Source: Desulfogranum japonicum DSM 18378 (GTDB taxonomy: Bacteria > Desulfobacterota > Desulfobulbia > Desulfobulbales > Desulfobulbaceae). Taken from it: a stretch of DNA of 64,000 bases. The notes beneath the pieces were generated by a model, which was given only the letters and a program-made list of their open reading frames with translations, had not been told where the DNA came from and searched no databases. Positions within the stretch are counted from its first letter, which is position 1. Every line of letters starts with the position of its first letter. Both the position numbers and the translations under genes were made by a program. Positions 18,561 through 27,553 of this stretch are shown piece after piece. The stretch is taken from positions 1-64,000 of the forward strand of contig NZ_AUCV01000032.1 in the NCBI RefSeq assembly GCF_000429945.1. The letters are read 5' to 3'.

Positions 18561-18616
18561 AATACAGGTGAATTTAAATGTATCAGTTTCCCCTATGAGT
18601 AGTTATTTTCAAGTTA

Positions 18617-21235
18617 TTACAAGTTCCTAAATTCTCCCAGTATATTGGGGTGATGCATTTCATCTTCCATTTCTGTGGTGTGGCAGACCGCACATCCAAA
18701 ATTCGATCCCATTGGCAGGGGTTCATCCTGGTATTGGAGAGGCACCAGGTTATGCAATACCGTGCCATAATCGTTGGAAGCCGGATACAAAGCATGGGGA
18801 CTGCCATGACAGGCAGCGCAGTAAAGTGCACCGCTTTCATCGGTTCTGTTGCGATACAGGGAATCCATGTCTTCGGTGTATTCATGCAGGGTGCTATCCG
18901 TTTCAGGTGCTGCAAATTCCACATGACAATGCAGGCAGTCAGGTTGGTTGCTCCAGGGACTACGGGGAGTAATGTCTGCAATCTCTCCGAATTCAACGAC
19001 GATCCGCCTGCTGTATTCGGTGGCCTGAGAGAGGCCGTTGTTTTCTTCCTGTTTGAGAAGATCCAAGGCGTGTTCGGCCAGGTTGCCATGACAATTTGTG
19101 CATTCCAGCCCTATAACGTTGTGTATTCCACGCAGCATTTGGGTTGCTCCAGTACTGGAAGAAGGATGGCAGGCCGCACAGGCATCGGTACCCTCATGAC
19201 TGAGAAAAACAGCATGAAAACCATGCATGGAAGCGGAAAGATTCATCTGCGAGCGGTAGGTATGCTCTTCAGCATGGCAATCCTGGCAGATTACAGGTTT
19301 TCCTTGGGCTGCCTGTTCAACCAGCTGGGTATTGCTGAGTTTATCATGGATGGAAAGAATATTGAGGGCAGTTGACTGCATAAATCCGGCACGATCAGCA
19401 ACGCGCCATTGTCCGCCATGGCAGGAGTTACAACCCATTTCTGTGGAGACAGGCAGAGGTACGGTTGTGGTGGCGAGCAAGTCTCCTGCCTGATTTTCAG
19501 CTTCCAGGGTAAGAAGAGGATAGGGGTCAAAGGTGTTCTGATCGGGGTATGGAACAACTCGTATATCAGTAGTTAGATACAGACCTGCCTGACCTATCAT
19601 CTCGCCATAGGATTCGGGCCCTGTGTATCCCTGGTGGACGGGGTAGGTCCATTTGAATTTCTGCAATGCCGCATCCCAGAAAACAGTGTACGCACCAGGA
19701 ATCTGGAAAGACGATTCTACCTGATAGAGTATGGTTGCATTTTCAACGACTTCGGGTGTCTCTCCGCGTCGCACCAGTTGCGCCCGCACCGTATTTCCAG
19801 GTTGTCTGAAACTCCAGTACGGCAATGCGTCTGCAAAGGTGTGCATGCCATCGCTGCTCCAGGCAAGGAGCACATATTCATCCTGGTCAGGATTAAAGAC
19901 ATGAGGCTCGGTGGTTTTTTCTGCGATATTTGGTGCTGCTACTCGATCCATCCGGCCATTAAGTCCGTAAGCCAGATACCAAGCAAGGGCTTTGCGCTCT
20001 TCATCTGTACCTATAAAGGGCGGCATGGAGGGGTACACGTGATGCATCCCCCGTATCATATTATCAAGGGAGGCGGGAGTGTAGTTTCTGCTCAGAGCCC
20101 TGATGTCCAGGGTGGGGCCATCCACTGAATGGCAGGAGGAACATAGCAGGGTAAACACTTCTTTGCCTGCAGCGAGTTGGTTGTCTGGTGTTATGGTTGA
20201 ATATTTGCTCCAGCGTGCGTGCTTCAGTAAACCTTCTGTGGATACTTTTGGGGCATCCTTGGTAAGGATGCCGTTGGAGTACATGTAGTCATATATGATA
20301 AACGGTCGCCTGCCTCCTTCCCTGATATATTCAAAACATCCCATATAAAGCAGGCCTGCAACTAAAAGCGTCAGAGCCAGAGGGCGGCTGAGTATACCCG
20401 GCATGCGAATGGCCAGCAACAGGCATCCTGCCAGCAATACTGGGGAGAAGAAAATGAATCCCTGCACAAATTGTGCTGTGGCTGGCATACGTTCAAAGAT
20501 AGTTTGCTGCAACTCTGCAGGGAGAACACCTTTATACCAGAAACCTGACATCAGAAACAGGGTGAAGGGGATAAGCAGCCAGAGGGCAGAATATCTGGTA
20601 AGTTGGATTCGTATTGCAGGGTTGCGGCTCCAGGTTGCTGTAACCAATCCGAACAACCCTGCAATGAGAATGGAAAAAAACGTCCTGAAACAGAGAGAGG
20701 GCCAGAATGTGGGGTTAAAGAAACCAGACCAGAAATTGCCATTCTCCAGCCATTGGCCAGGCGTGAGCATGAAGCCGATGATACCGTTAATCATGAATAG
20801 AGACAGCCAGGCAGCCCCGAAATAGATCCAGCCGATGAGAAGATGCTGTCTGGGGGGAAGCTTGTCGAATGTCGATGCATAGATGAACAGAGCCACTATT
20901 TCAATCAGGAAAAATACCCATTCAATGGCCCAGCCAAAAACAAAGGTATGAATAAGGACAGATGTTGCCGCCGGATTAAGCAAGGCTATGGTAAACCAGA
21001 TGCCGACTCCGGTGATTCCACCGGCGACCATGGTAACCAGGACGAAAAAGCGGGCATGTCGGCGAACAAATTCCATCATGGAACCGTTGTTTTCACGTAG
21101 CGCTTTTAACTCGGTGAGCACGAGAAAAAGGCCTCCGCCCACGGCAAAGTGAGCTATATAGACATGGAATACCGCGATAAGGGCTATCAGTAATCCGCCG
21201 CCTGCCGCTTCCAGTTGCCAGACTGGATAATTCAT
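18617..21235 (-). CDS. CydA-like quinol-oxidase membrane core fused to a monoheme and a multiheme cytochrome c (8 CXXCH)
   Basis: 872 aa. Residues 1-320 resemble cytochrome bd subunit I: H24 in VFHVYIAHFAVGGG (compare E. coli His19), two glutamates E105/E112 in AIEWVFFLIEIVALF (compare Glu99/Glu107), and a GRQPW-like motif EGGRRPF with E306 (compare Glu445). Where E. coli has His186, the b558 ligand, I align R184 (CFRTFF); no Q-loop is seen. Residues 355-425 are a class I cytochrome c with CSSCH (365-369) and a candidate axial Met near 404. Residues 600-855 hold seven more CXXCH motifs at about 602, 650, 686, 712, 767, 806 and 848, ending near the C terminus. The c-type hemes must face the periplasm. 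Role (quinol oxidation toward a periplasmic acceptor, or oxygen reduction) is inference. It overlaps its upstream partner gene by 4 nt (ATGA). Confidence 0.85.
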   Translation of the reverse strand: MNYPVWQLEAAGGGLLIALIAVFHVYIAHFAVGGGLFLVLTELKALRENNGSMMEFVRRHARFFVLVTMVAGGITGVGIWFTIALLNPAATSVLIHTFVFGWAIEWVFFLIEIVALFIYASTFDKLPPRQHLLIGWIYFGAAWLSLFMINGIIGFMLTPGQWLENGNFWSGFFNPTFWPSLCFRTFFSILIAGLFGLVTATWSRNPAIRIQLTRYSALWLLIPFTLFLMSGFWYKGVLPAELQQTIFERMPATAQFVQGFIFFSPVLLAGCLLLAIRMPGILSRPLALTLLVAGLLYMGCFEYIREGGRRPFIIYDYMYSNGILTKDAPKVSTEGLLKHARWSKYSTITPDNQLAAGKEVFTLLCSSCHSVDGPTLDIRALSRNYTPASLDNMIRGMHHVYPSMPPFIGTDEERKALAWYLAYGLNGRMDRVAAPNIAEKTTEPHVFNPDQDEYVLLAWSSDGMHTFADALPYWSFRQPGNTVRAQLVRRGETPEVVENATILYQVESSFQIPGAYTVFWDAALQKFKWTYPVHQGYTGPESYGEMIGQAGLYLTTDIRVVPYPDQNTFDPYPLLTLEAENQAGDLLATTTVPLPVSTEMGCNSCHGGQWRVADRAGFMQSTALNILSIHDKLSNTQLVEQAAQGKPVICQDCHAEEHTYRSQMNLSASMHGFHAVFLSHEGTDACAACHPSSSTGATQMLRGIHNVIGLECTNCHGNLAEHALDLLKQEENNGLSQATEYSRRIVVEFGEIADITPRSPWSNQPDCLHCHVEFAAPETDSTLHEYTEDMDSLYRNRTDESGALYCAACHGSPHALYPASNDYGTVLHNLVPLQYQDEPLPMGSNFGCAVCHTTEMEDEMHHPNILGEFRNL

Positions 21236-22305
21236 GACTGTACCCCCTTGGTCTCAGCGGTAAGAACCAGTTTTAGCATCCAGCCCACAAGAACCAGGCC
21301 ACCGAGTAAAACTGCCAGAAAAAGAAAAAGTGGCGAATATTGCGGATGGACAGGGAGATCAGATGGGGAGAACCAGGGATGGAGGTAGGCGGAACGTAAT
21401 TGATCACGCACCAGAATCATGAAAAATATTGCCGGCAGCGCACTGATTACAGCAGGGTACACTTGTTCGCGCAACGCGAATATTACAGCAAAACAGATGA
21501 AGAGTATAGATATCATGAGTAATATGGTAAACCAGGTAACTGAACCGGAAGCGGAAAGCATTCCATGGGGAATGCTGCCAAGGAACCAGGCTCCAAAGCC
21601 TGCATTAATCAGGGTGGCACCGGCAAACCATTGACATCCCCTGGTGATCATATGACTGGCTTCATGGCTCCCCTTTTTTTGCTTCCAGGAAAACCACACC
21701 GCCAGACTTAACCCGCCAACCGCCACTGCGGAAGTCATAAAATGCAGATAACGGGGCAGGAGAGTCGGGTCACCGGTATTCAAAATAAATCCTCCCGGGT
21801 TGTCAAAATATCGTGACCACTGTGCAGGATTTAGCATCAAGGTAAAATTGTTGGTAAAGAAGAAGCCTATCAGAAGCAGCAACAGGGTTATGGCACCGGT
21901 AAGCAGAAAACGGCCACCGACCAGGCAGTGGTAACGATATTTGTAAATATAGGCCAGGTAATAGGCTGCTATCAATATTCCTATTATCCAGAGCCAGTAA
22001 ACTGCCATGAGAATGGAGCTTGTATAGACCAGATGGCCGAAAAGGACTTGTACAAAGAGTAGGGGAGCAACGCCGAAGTTGACCGTCAAGGCAATGGAGT
22101 AGGGAAGGCCTTTGGCCGCAGATTCACAAACAGGAGAGTCGCCACCTGTATTCCACAGATGGGTGGCGGTGGCTATGAAGGCCGTGCCCAGCATGATATT
22201 CATGAGCACAATATGCAGAAAAAAAGTTACCAGGAGCAGCAGGTAAAACCAGCTCCAGTGTACAGGGAGAGCATCCGGGGCAGGGATGAGGGTTGCTGGA
22301 TCCAT
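21232..22305 (-). CDS. Integral membrane partner of the CydA-like/multiheme protein
   Basis: 357 aa with about eight to nine hydrophobic helices and no CXXCH. The first helix pair (FFLHIVLMNIMLGTAFIATA, H31) parallels the H24 region of the downstream CydA-like protein. The helix YWLWIIGILIAAYYLAYIYK lies where that protein has its two glutamates, but lacks them. It may therefore be a diverged CydA paralog acting in place of CydB, by analogy with CydA-CydA' pairs; this rests on visual comparison only. It is the first gene of the operon, translationally coupled to the second. It starts at ATG 22305; a GGAG site lies just upstream on the minus strand. Confidence 0.7.
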   Translation of the reverse strand: MDPATLIPAPDALPVHWSWFYLLLLVTFFLHIVLMNIMLGTAFIATATHLWNTGGDSPVCESAAKGLPYSIALTVNFGVAPLLFVQVLFGHLVYTSSILMAVYWLWIIGILIAAYYLAYIYKYRYHCLVGGRFLLTGAITLLLLLIGFFFTNNFTLMLNPAQWSRYFDNPGGFILNTGDPTLLPRYLHFMTSAVAVGGLSLAVWFSWKQKKGSHEASHMITRGCQWFAGATLINAGFGAWFLGSIPHGMLSASGSVTWFTILLMISILFICFAVIFALREQVYPAVISALPAIFFMILVRDQLRSAYLHPWFSPSDLPVHPQYSPLFLFLAVLLGGLVLVGWMLKLVLTAETKGVQS

Positions 22306-22635
22306 GAAAGACTCCTCAGTTTGTGCCGGCCAAAAATGGGAGTGATTCAGGGTGGTGATGTCGCCCGGGTAAAACGCACCGTGCAGATGACATGGTGCAT
22401 ATTCATGATGAACCCCATTATTGGATCAGCACGGATTTGCGTGTTCCTGTGCCAATGTTAACGGAAAGAAAAATGCAGACTGAGGACAGCGGAAAAAAGA
22501 AATTATCCAAACTTGTTTGTCTCCCGGCTCAGGCACGTTCTTGCCGAGTTGATGTCTTGAGCAATTTTGGGATACGTTATATTTTTTCTGGACTGCCCCC
22601 TTCTCTCTTTCCGTTTTCTACTATATGTGAGGTTA
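22306..22635. other. Intergenic region upstream of the CydA-like operon
   Basis: 330 bp without a gene, between the operon start (minus strand) and the ferredoxin stop (minus strand). It should contain the operon promoter. I see no clear FNR/CRP palindrome or strong hairpin. Confidence 0.4.
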
Positions 22636-22833
22636 CTACTCAATTTCAATACATTTTTCAGGGCAAAACGCCGCTGCCTTTAATACCTCTTCGGTAACAG
22701 GCTGTGCTGGATTGATCAGCTCTGCCTTTTCTGTAAGTTCGTTGAGCCGAAAAAGATGCGGATACATTTCAATACAGGTCATACAGGCACTGCATCGATA
22801 GGTATCAATGGTGATGGATGTTGTTGAGCCCAT
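22636..22833 (-). CDS. Single-cluster 4Fe-4S ferredoxin
   Basis: 65 aa. Cluster ligands are C14-x2-C17-x2-C20 (RCSACMTCIEMYP) and C57 in FCPEKCIEIE; an extra C61 follows. The acidic ends and small size are typical of monocluster ferredoxins of anaerobes. It lies 198 bp after purF on the same strand, separated by a GC-rich hairpin (22942-22968), so co-transcription is possible but not shown. It is a soluble electron carrier of unknown partner. Confidence 0.9.
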   Translation of the reverse strand: MGSTTSITIDTYRCSACMTCIEMYPHLFRLNELTEKAELINPAQPVTEEVLKAAAFCPEKCIEIE

Positions 22834-23031
22834 AAATTGTAATCCGGCAGCTGTAGGGGGTACTCTTTGCAGGTTTAATTCCCTTGATTTCAGTTGGTTA
22901 TACGGGGCTGTGAAGTTGTGGCGTGCCAGGAGTCTCAGCTGCAGGGCAAGGGATCTCCCCCTGCCCTGTGGAACGATCAGATATACGCTGAGTGACTCCA
23001 GGGTATGTCTTCACTCGTGTATTTGGCTCTG

Positions 23032-24489
23032 TTAAAGACAGCTGGACAGCGCATCTTTTGTAAAATTGGCGTCTGGTAAAATGGGATAATCACCATTAAA
23101 ACAGGCCAGGCAGAAATGCTCCTTGGGAAGACCGGTGGCTTCCACCATTCCATCGACACTGAGATAGGTCAGTGAATCAAGGCCCAGGTAATCGCGGATC
23201 CCCTCAACCGTATTTCCAGCTGCTATAAGCTGAGAATTGGAAGGAAAGTCAATGCCGTAATAGCAACCATGACAGGTCGGAGGACAGCTGACAACCATGT
23301 GGACTTCCTTGGCGCCTACCTCTCGCAGACTTTTGACCCTGCTGCGTCCTGTTGTGCCGCGGATGATTGAATCTTCGACAATGATAACTTTTCTGCCACG
23401 TAAGAGGCAGCGCACGGGGTTGAGCTTGACGCGCACGGAAAAGTCGCGCATGGACTGTGTAGGCTGGATAAAGGTTCTGCCCACATAGTGATTGCGGATC
23501 ATTCCCATTTCCAGGGGGATTCCCGAAGCATTGGAGTAGCCAATGGCTGCGTAGTTGCCCGAATCCGGAAAAGGCATGACAAAGTCAGCATCAATGTTTG
23601 TTTCCCTGGCAAGTATTTCTCCCATCCGTTTGCGGGCTTTGTAGACATTGAAGCCAAAGACATCGCTGTCAGGACGGGCAAAGTACACGTGCTCGAAAAT
23701 GCAGAAACTTTTTTTACAGGGTTTCCAGGGGAAGAAGGAATCAATGCCATCCTTATTCACGATAAATACTTCACCCGGCTCAATATCCCGCAGGTAATCT
23801 GCCTCTATCAGGTCCAGTGCACAGGTTTCCGATGCGACCACGTAAGCCCCGTTGGACAATTTACCCAGGCAGAGCGGCCTGAAACCATGGGGATCCCGTA
23901 CCGCAATCATGGTGTCTCTGGTCATCATCAGAAGCGAGTAGGCTCCTTTGATGGAACAGAATGTCTTTTTAATAGCCTCGGGCAGACCAAGATCGATATG
24001 TTTGGCAATAAGGTGGACAAATATTTCACTGTCCATGGAGGTCTGGAAAATGGATCCATCCTCTTCCAGTTGCTGACGGAGGGTTATGGAGTTGACCAGG
24101 TTACCGTTATGGGCCACACTCAGGGGAAGTCCTTTGTGGGTAATAAGGAATGGCTGAGTGTTGATGACGTTGGATTCACCGGTGGTGGAGTAGCGTACAT
24201 GGCCAACAGCCATGTGCCCTGTAAGTTTCTGCAGGGTTCTTTCCGTGAATACTTCCGGTACAAGTCCCATATCCTTATGGATGGCAACCTTGCGCCCGTC
24301 AGAGGCAACAATACCTGCGCTTTCCTGGCCCCTGTGTTGCAGGGCGTAGAGCCCGAAGTAGGCCAGCTTGGCTGCATCCTCGTGACCATATATGCCACAA
24401 ATGCCGCACTCGTGCTTTGGTTTGTAGGGAGATTGCTGGACAGATGAAGGAGAAATGTTTACGCTTTGCATAACTGAGTTTGTAATCAC
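23032..24489 (-). CDS. purF: Amidophosphoribosyltransferase
   Basis: 485 aa from GTG 24489; ATG 24471 is an alternative start. The class II glutaminase Cys follows a short propeptide (KHECGICGIYGHEDAAKL), and LYALQHRGQESAGIV is conserved. The PRPP-binding motif VIIVEDSIIRGTTGRS and Cys residues such as SCPPTCHGCYYGID and HFCLACF agree with the Fe-S-cluster-bearing Bacillus-type enzyme. It commits PRPP to purine synthesis. It is divergent from selD. Confidence 0.96.
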   Translation of the reverse strand: MITNSVMQSVNISPSSVQQSPYKPKHECGICGIYGHEDAAKLAYFGLYALQHRGQESAGIVASDGRKVAIHKDMGLVPEVFTERTLQKLTGHMAVGHVRYSTTGESNVINTQPFLITHKGLPLSVAHNGNLVNSITLRQQLEEDGSIFQTSMDSEIFVHLIAKHIDLGLPEAIKKTFCSIKGAYSLLMMTRDTMIAVRDPHGFRPLCLGKLSNGAYVVASETCALDLIEADYLRDIEPGEVFIVNKDGIDSFFPWKPCKKSFCIFEHVYFARPDSDVFGFNVYKARKRMGEILARETNIDADFVMPFPDSGNYAAIGYSNASGIPLEMGMIRNHYVGRTFIQPTQSMRDFSVRVKLNPVRCLLRGRKVIIVEDSIIRGTTGRSRVKSLREVGAKEVHMVVSCPPTCHGCYYGIDFPSNSQLIAAGNTVEGIRDYLGLDSLTYLSVDGMVEATGLPKEHFCLACFNGDYPILPDANFTKDALSSCL

Positions 24490-24681
24490 GCTGCGAGGTT
24501 CCTGAAAAATTGAAAAGGCACAAAGAACATTTCCTTGTGCCCATATTGTATCCTATCTGAAGCGGCAGGAGCCTCAAAAAGTTATTATCAACCAGATTAC
24601 AGGTTTTTTTTCAAGGAAATATACGGTAATTTCCATTTTATTTGTAAAAAACATCTCATTTCCAGCTTAATCACTCATATT

Positions 24682-25764
24682 ATGACTATGACACCTCAGG
24701 AACAAGCTCGACTCACCCAGACAGTAAAAGCTGCTGGCTGAGCTGCCAAACTAGGCCCGGGGGACCTGGGTCAAATATTGTGCGGTCTGGAACTTCCACA
24801 AGATCCTCGCCTGCTCGTTGGGTCACAGACCAGCGATGATGCCGGAGTCTATCAACTGGATGAGCACACTGCCCTGATTCAGACCCTGGACTTTTTTACA
24901 CCCATTGTGGATGATCCTTACAGTTTTGGCATGATTGCGGCTGCCAACGCACTGTCAGACGTCTATGCCATGGGGGGCAAGCCCTTGTTGTGCATGAACA
25001 TACTTGCCTGTCCCACACACGCCATGGATCAGTCTGTTTTCCGGCAGGTGATTGAAGGAGGCCTGGCAAAGGTCAGAGAGGCTGGGGCTCTTCTGGTTGG
25101 TGGACATTCTATTACCGATGAAGAACTGAAGTACGGACTTTCAGTTACCGGCCTGGTGCATCCCCAAAAAGTCCTGCTGAACAGTGGGGCCAGGCCAGGT
25201 GATGTCCTGCTTTTGACAAAACCCCTGGGAACAGGAATCCTGTCCACGGCTATGAAGGGTGGTCTGGGCCAGGAAGGTGATGAGCAGCGTATTGTTGAGG
25301 TGATGTCCACTTTGAACCGGCAGGCCATTGAGTGGCTGCGGCAACAACCTGAAGACGTGCAATACAAGGTACACGGGGCCACTGATATCACCGGGTTCGG
25401 GTTGATCGGTCACCTGCAGGAAACAGCCGTTGCTTCAGGGGTGCAAATTGTACTGCAAATGGATCAGCTTCCTGTGTTGTCCGGAGTCAGGGAAATGGCT
25501 GAAATGGGAATTATTCCCAAAGGAGCGTATACCAATCAGAAGTACTACCAGGCGTGGGTGGAAAACACGTTGCCGGAAATGGACTGGCGGGAAATGGTTG
25601 GATATGACCCCCAGACATCCGGGGGATTACTACTGGCCCTTGAAGAAGATGTTGCCCGTATGCTGATGGAAGCCCTTGCCCAAGAGGGGTATCCTTATCC
25701 CTGCGTAATTATTGGTTCTGTTAAAGAGGCTGCAACAGACAAGCATGTTGTGCAGCTTGTATAA
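24682..25764 (+). CDS. selD: Selenophosphate synthase, itself a selenoprotein (in-frame UGA)
   Basis: 360 aa if the TGA at 24739-24741 is read as selenocysteine (residue 20). The frame before it (MTMTPQEQARLTQTVKAAG) continues without a break as AAKLGPGDLGQIL, exactly at the Cys/Sec plus Lys active site of SelD. Downstream motifs TLDFFTPIVDDPYSFG, GAHDITGFGLIGH-like HGATDITGFGLIGH and YDPQTSGGLL complete the family. The enzyme makes selenophosphate from selenide and ATP. No good ribosome-binding site is seen; ATG 24688 is an alternative start. The stop TAA coincides with the end of a family A repeat. It is divergent from purF. Confidence 0.95.
24739..24772 (+). promoter_or_regulatory. Selenocysteine codon with SECIS hairpin
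   Basis: The TGA at 24739-24741 is followed by an 8-bp hairpin (24754-24761 with 24765-24772, two G-U pairs) and a GGA loop that begins about 20 nt after the UGA. This is the position and form expected for a bacterial SECIS bound by SelB. Confidence 0.8.
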
Positions 25765-25927
25765 GGGCCTCGGAAAATAATAAATATCGAAAAATTGCCT
25801 AGGATATCGGTTTGGTAACGTCGTCGCGTCAATGGTTCCATACTGGCTGTATTGAGCCATTGACGCGACGACGTTACCGAGTTGAGAGACAAGAAGGTTG
25901 GATAATATATTTTTTCCGTGACCCTTA
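25762..25927 (-). repeat. Family A palindromic element, copy 1 (complete)
   Basis: 166 bp. Its ends TAAGGGCCTCGGAAAATAAT and, inverted, TAAGGGTCACGGAAAAAATA are about 29-bp imperfect terminal repeats. A 65-bp core (25814-25878) has perfect 22-bp arms starting GGTAACGTCGTCGCG. The element exactly fills the space between selD and the convergent peptidase gene, and its end supplies the selD stop codon. It may act as a bidirectional terminator. Confidence 0.85.
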
Positions 25928-25929
25928 CA

Positions 25930-27075
25930 TCAAGATTGCTGCTCTGTGGCCATGGCAAGTAACAACCTGGTCAGGTCAACCATGTCCTGCAACTCAACCT
26001 GTTCGTTGGTGGAATGAACATTGGTCATGCCCGTGGCAATGATTGCCGTGGCCAGCCCATGTCCGTTAAAGATGTTGGCATCACTGCCACCGCCACCTTT
26101 CTCATAGACCAGATGCATACTCAGGCTCTCGGCAGCTTTGGCCACCCGTTGAATGACCGGACTCTCCTTTTCCAGAGCCATGATAGGAAAATCTTCCCGC
26201 ACATCGATCTGCACAGACGGAGTACCTTTGGCCTGGCCTGTGTGATCTTTCCATGTAGCGACGGTCTGCTCAAAGGCTGCTGTTATTTCTCTGGTAACGG
26301 CATCAAGCCGCTGCTGGTTATGGCTTCGTACTTCGGCCTGGATAGTTACTGTTTCCGGCACAATATTGGAGGCCATGCCACCCTGAATAGTACCAATATT
26401 GGCTGTTGTTTCATCGTCAAGGCGGCCACAGGGGCAGACAGCAATGGCTTTTGCCGCAACGGTGATGGCATTGACACCCCATTCCGGGTGTAACCCGGCG
26501 TGTGCAGCAACACCCTGTAAGGTGATGTCTATGCGGTTGAGCGCCGGAGCATGGGTAATGACTTTTGCAAAACCCGTGGAATCCAGGGCATAGCCTTCTT
26601 TTGCGCGTATCATGGCCGGATCAAGTGCTTTCGCTCCGATCAGGCCGATTTCTTCACAGGTGGTTATCACAAATTCCAGGGGGCGATGGAGAATGTTGTT
26701 CTCTTTCAAGACCCGCATGCATTCTATACAGGCTGCCAGACCGCTCTTGTCGTCACTGCCGAGAATGGTTTCCCCCTTGCTGGTGAAAACGTCGCCGGTT
26801 CGCAGTACTTCTACGCCACGGGCTGGTTCCACGGTATCCATGTGGCAGCTGAAAAAAATAGGATCCAGATCAAGGCTACCTGCAAAGCGAATTACTAAAT
26901 TGCCGCAATCGGAGCCGGTGATGGCGTTTGAAGCATCCTCAAGTATTTCATCGGCCTGCAAGCTGGTGAAGATATCCTTCAGCAGCAGAGACACCTGTTT
27001 CTCGTGACGCGACGGGCTATCTGTTTCGCAGAGTTCTATAAAATTTTTTGCCAGTCGTTCTCTATCTATTTCCAT
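25930..27075 (-). CDS. M20-family metallopeptidase (peptidase T-like)
   Basis: 381 aa. Metal-site motifs are in order: SCHMDTVEPARG (His-x-Asp), GSDDKSGLAA, TTCEEIGLIGAK (catalytic Glu), YALDSTG and NVHSTNEQVEL. A lid/dimerisation domain lies at about 180-300 (HAGLHPEWGVNAI). It resembles the PepT-like tripeptidase group of M20; the substrate is probably short peptides. It overlaps the upstream ispF stop by 14 nt, the tail of an ispD-ispF-peptidase operon on the minus strand. Confidence 0.88.
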   Translation of the reverse strand: MEIDRERLAKNFIELCETDSPSRHEKQVSLLLKDIFTSLQADEILEDASNAITGSDCGNLVIRFAGSLDLDPIFFSCHMDTVEPARGVEVLRTGDVFTSKGETILGSDDKSGLAACIECMRVLKENNILHRPLEFVITTCEEIGLIGAKALDPAMIRAKEGYALDSTGFAKVITHAPALNRIDITLQGVAAHAGLHPEWGVNAITVAAKAIAVCPCGRLDDETTANIGTIQGGMASNIVPETVTIQAEVRSHNQQRLDAVTREITAAFEQTVATWKDHTGQAKGTPSVQIDVREDFPIMALEKESPVIQRVAKAAESLSMHLVYEKGGGGSDANIFNGHGLATAIIATGMTNVHSTNEQVELQDMVDLTRLLLAMATEQQS

Positions 27076-27553
27076 GTATTGTCCTCATCAGCACAACAGC
27101 ATGGGTGGCAATACCTTCTTCCCTTCCGGCAAAGCCCATCTGTTCTGTTGTGGTGGCTTTAATATTCAGAAGATCTGGCGTTATTTTACAGGCTGCTGCC
27201 AGCTGCTGCTGCATCCCTGCCAGATGTGGAGCAAGTTTGGGACGTTGACAAATTATGGTAATATCTGCGTTGCCAAGACGCAAGTCTCTTTCTTCTGCAA
27301 GGGTAATGACTTGTTTAAGCAGGAGAATACTTGAGATGCCCCGGTACTGTTCATCGTTATCCGGGAAATGGCGTCCAATATCGCCTGCGCCCATGGCTCC
27401 AAGAATGGCATCGCACAAGGCATGACAGACCACATCTGCATCGGAGTGGCCGGCAAGACCCAGAGGGTGCTCAATGGTTACTCCACCCAGGATCAGTTTT
27501 CTGTCCGGGACAAGTCTGTGTGCATCATAACCGTGGCCGATTCGTATGTTCAT
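27062..27553 (-). CDS. ispF: 2-C-methyl-D-erythritol 2,4-cyclodiphosphate synthase
   Basis: 163 aa. The motifs RIGHGYDAHRL, LAGHSDADVVCHALCDAI (zinc ligands) and GDIGRHFPD identify IspF of the non-mevalonate isoprenoid pathway. It starts 4 nt inside ispD and overlaps the downstream peptidase gene. Other MEP-pathway genes are not in the window. Confidence 0.96.
   Translation of the reverse strand: MNIRIGHGYDAHRLVPDRKLILGGVTIEHPLGLAGHSDADVVCHALCDAILGAMGAGDIGRHFPDNDEQYRGISSILLLKQVITLAEERDLRLGNADITIICQRPKLAPHLAGMQQQLAAACKITPDLLNIKATTTEQMGFAGREEGIATHAVVLMRTIHGNR

Noticed and set aside
22942-22968. Terminator after purF
   Set aside because: A GC-rich hairpin is present but no U tract follows on the minus strand, so I only mention it as a hairpin.
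24667-24741. Short separate gene before selD
   Set aside because: It is the N terminus of selD up to the selenocysteine UGA, not an independent protein.
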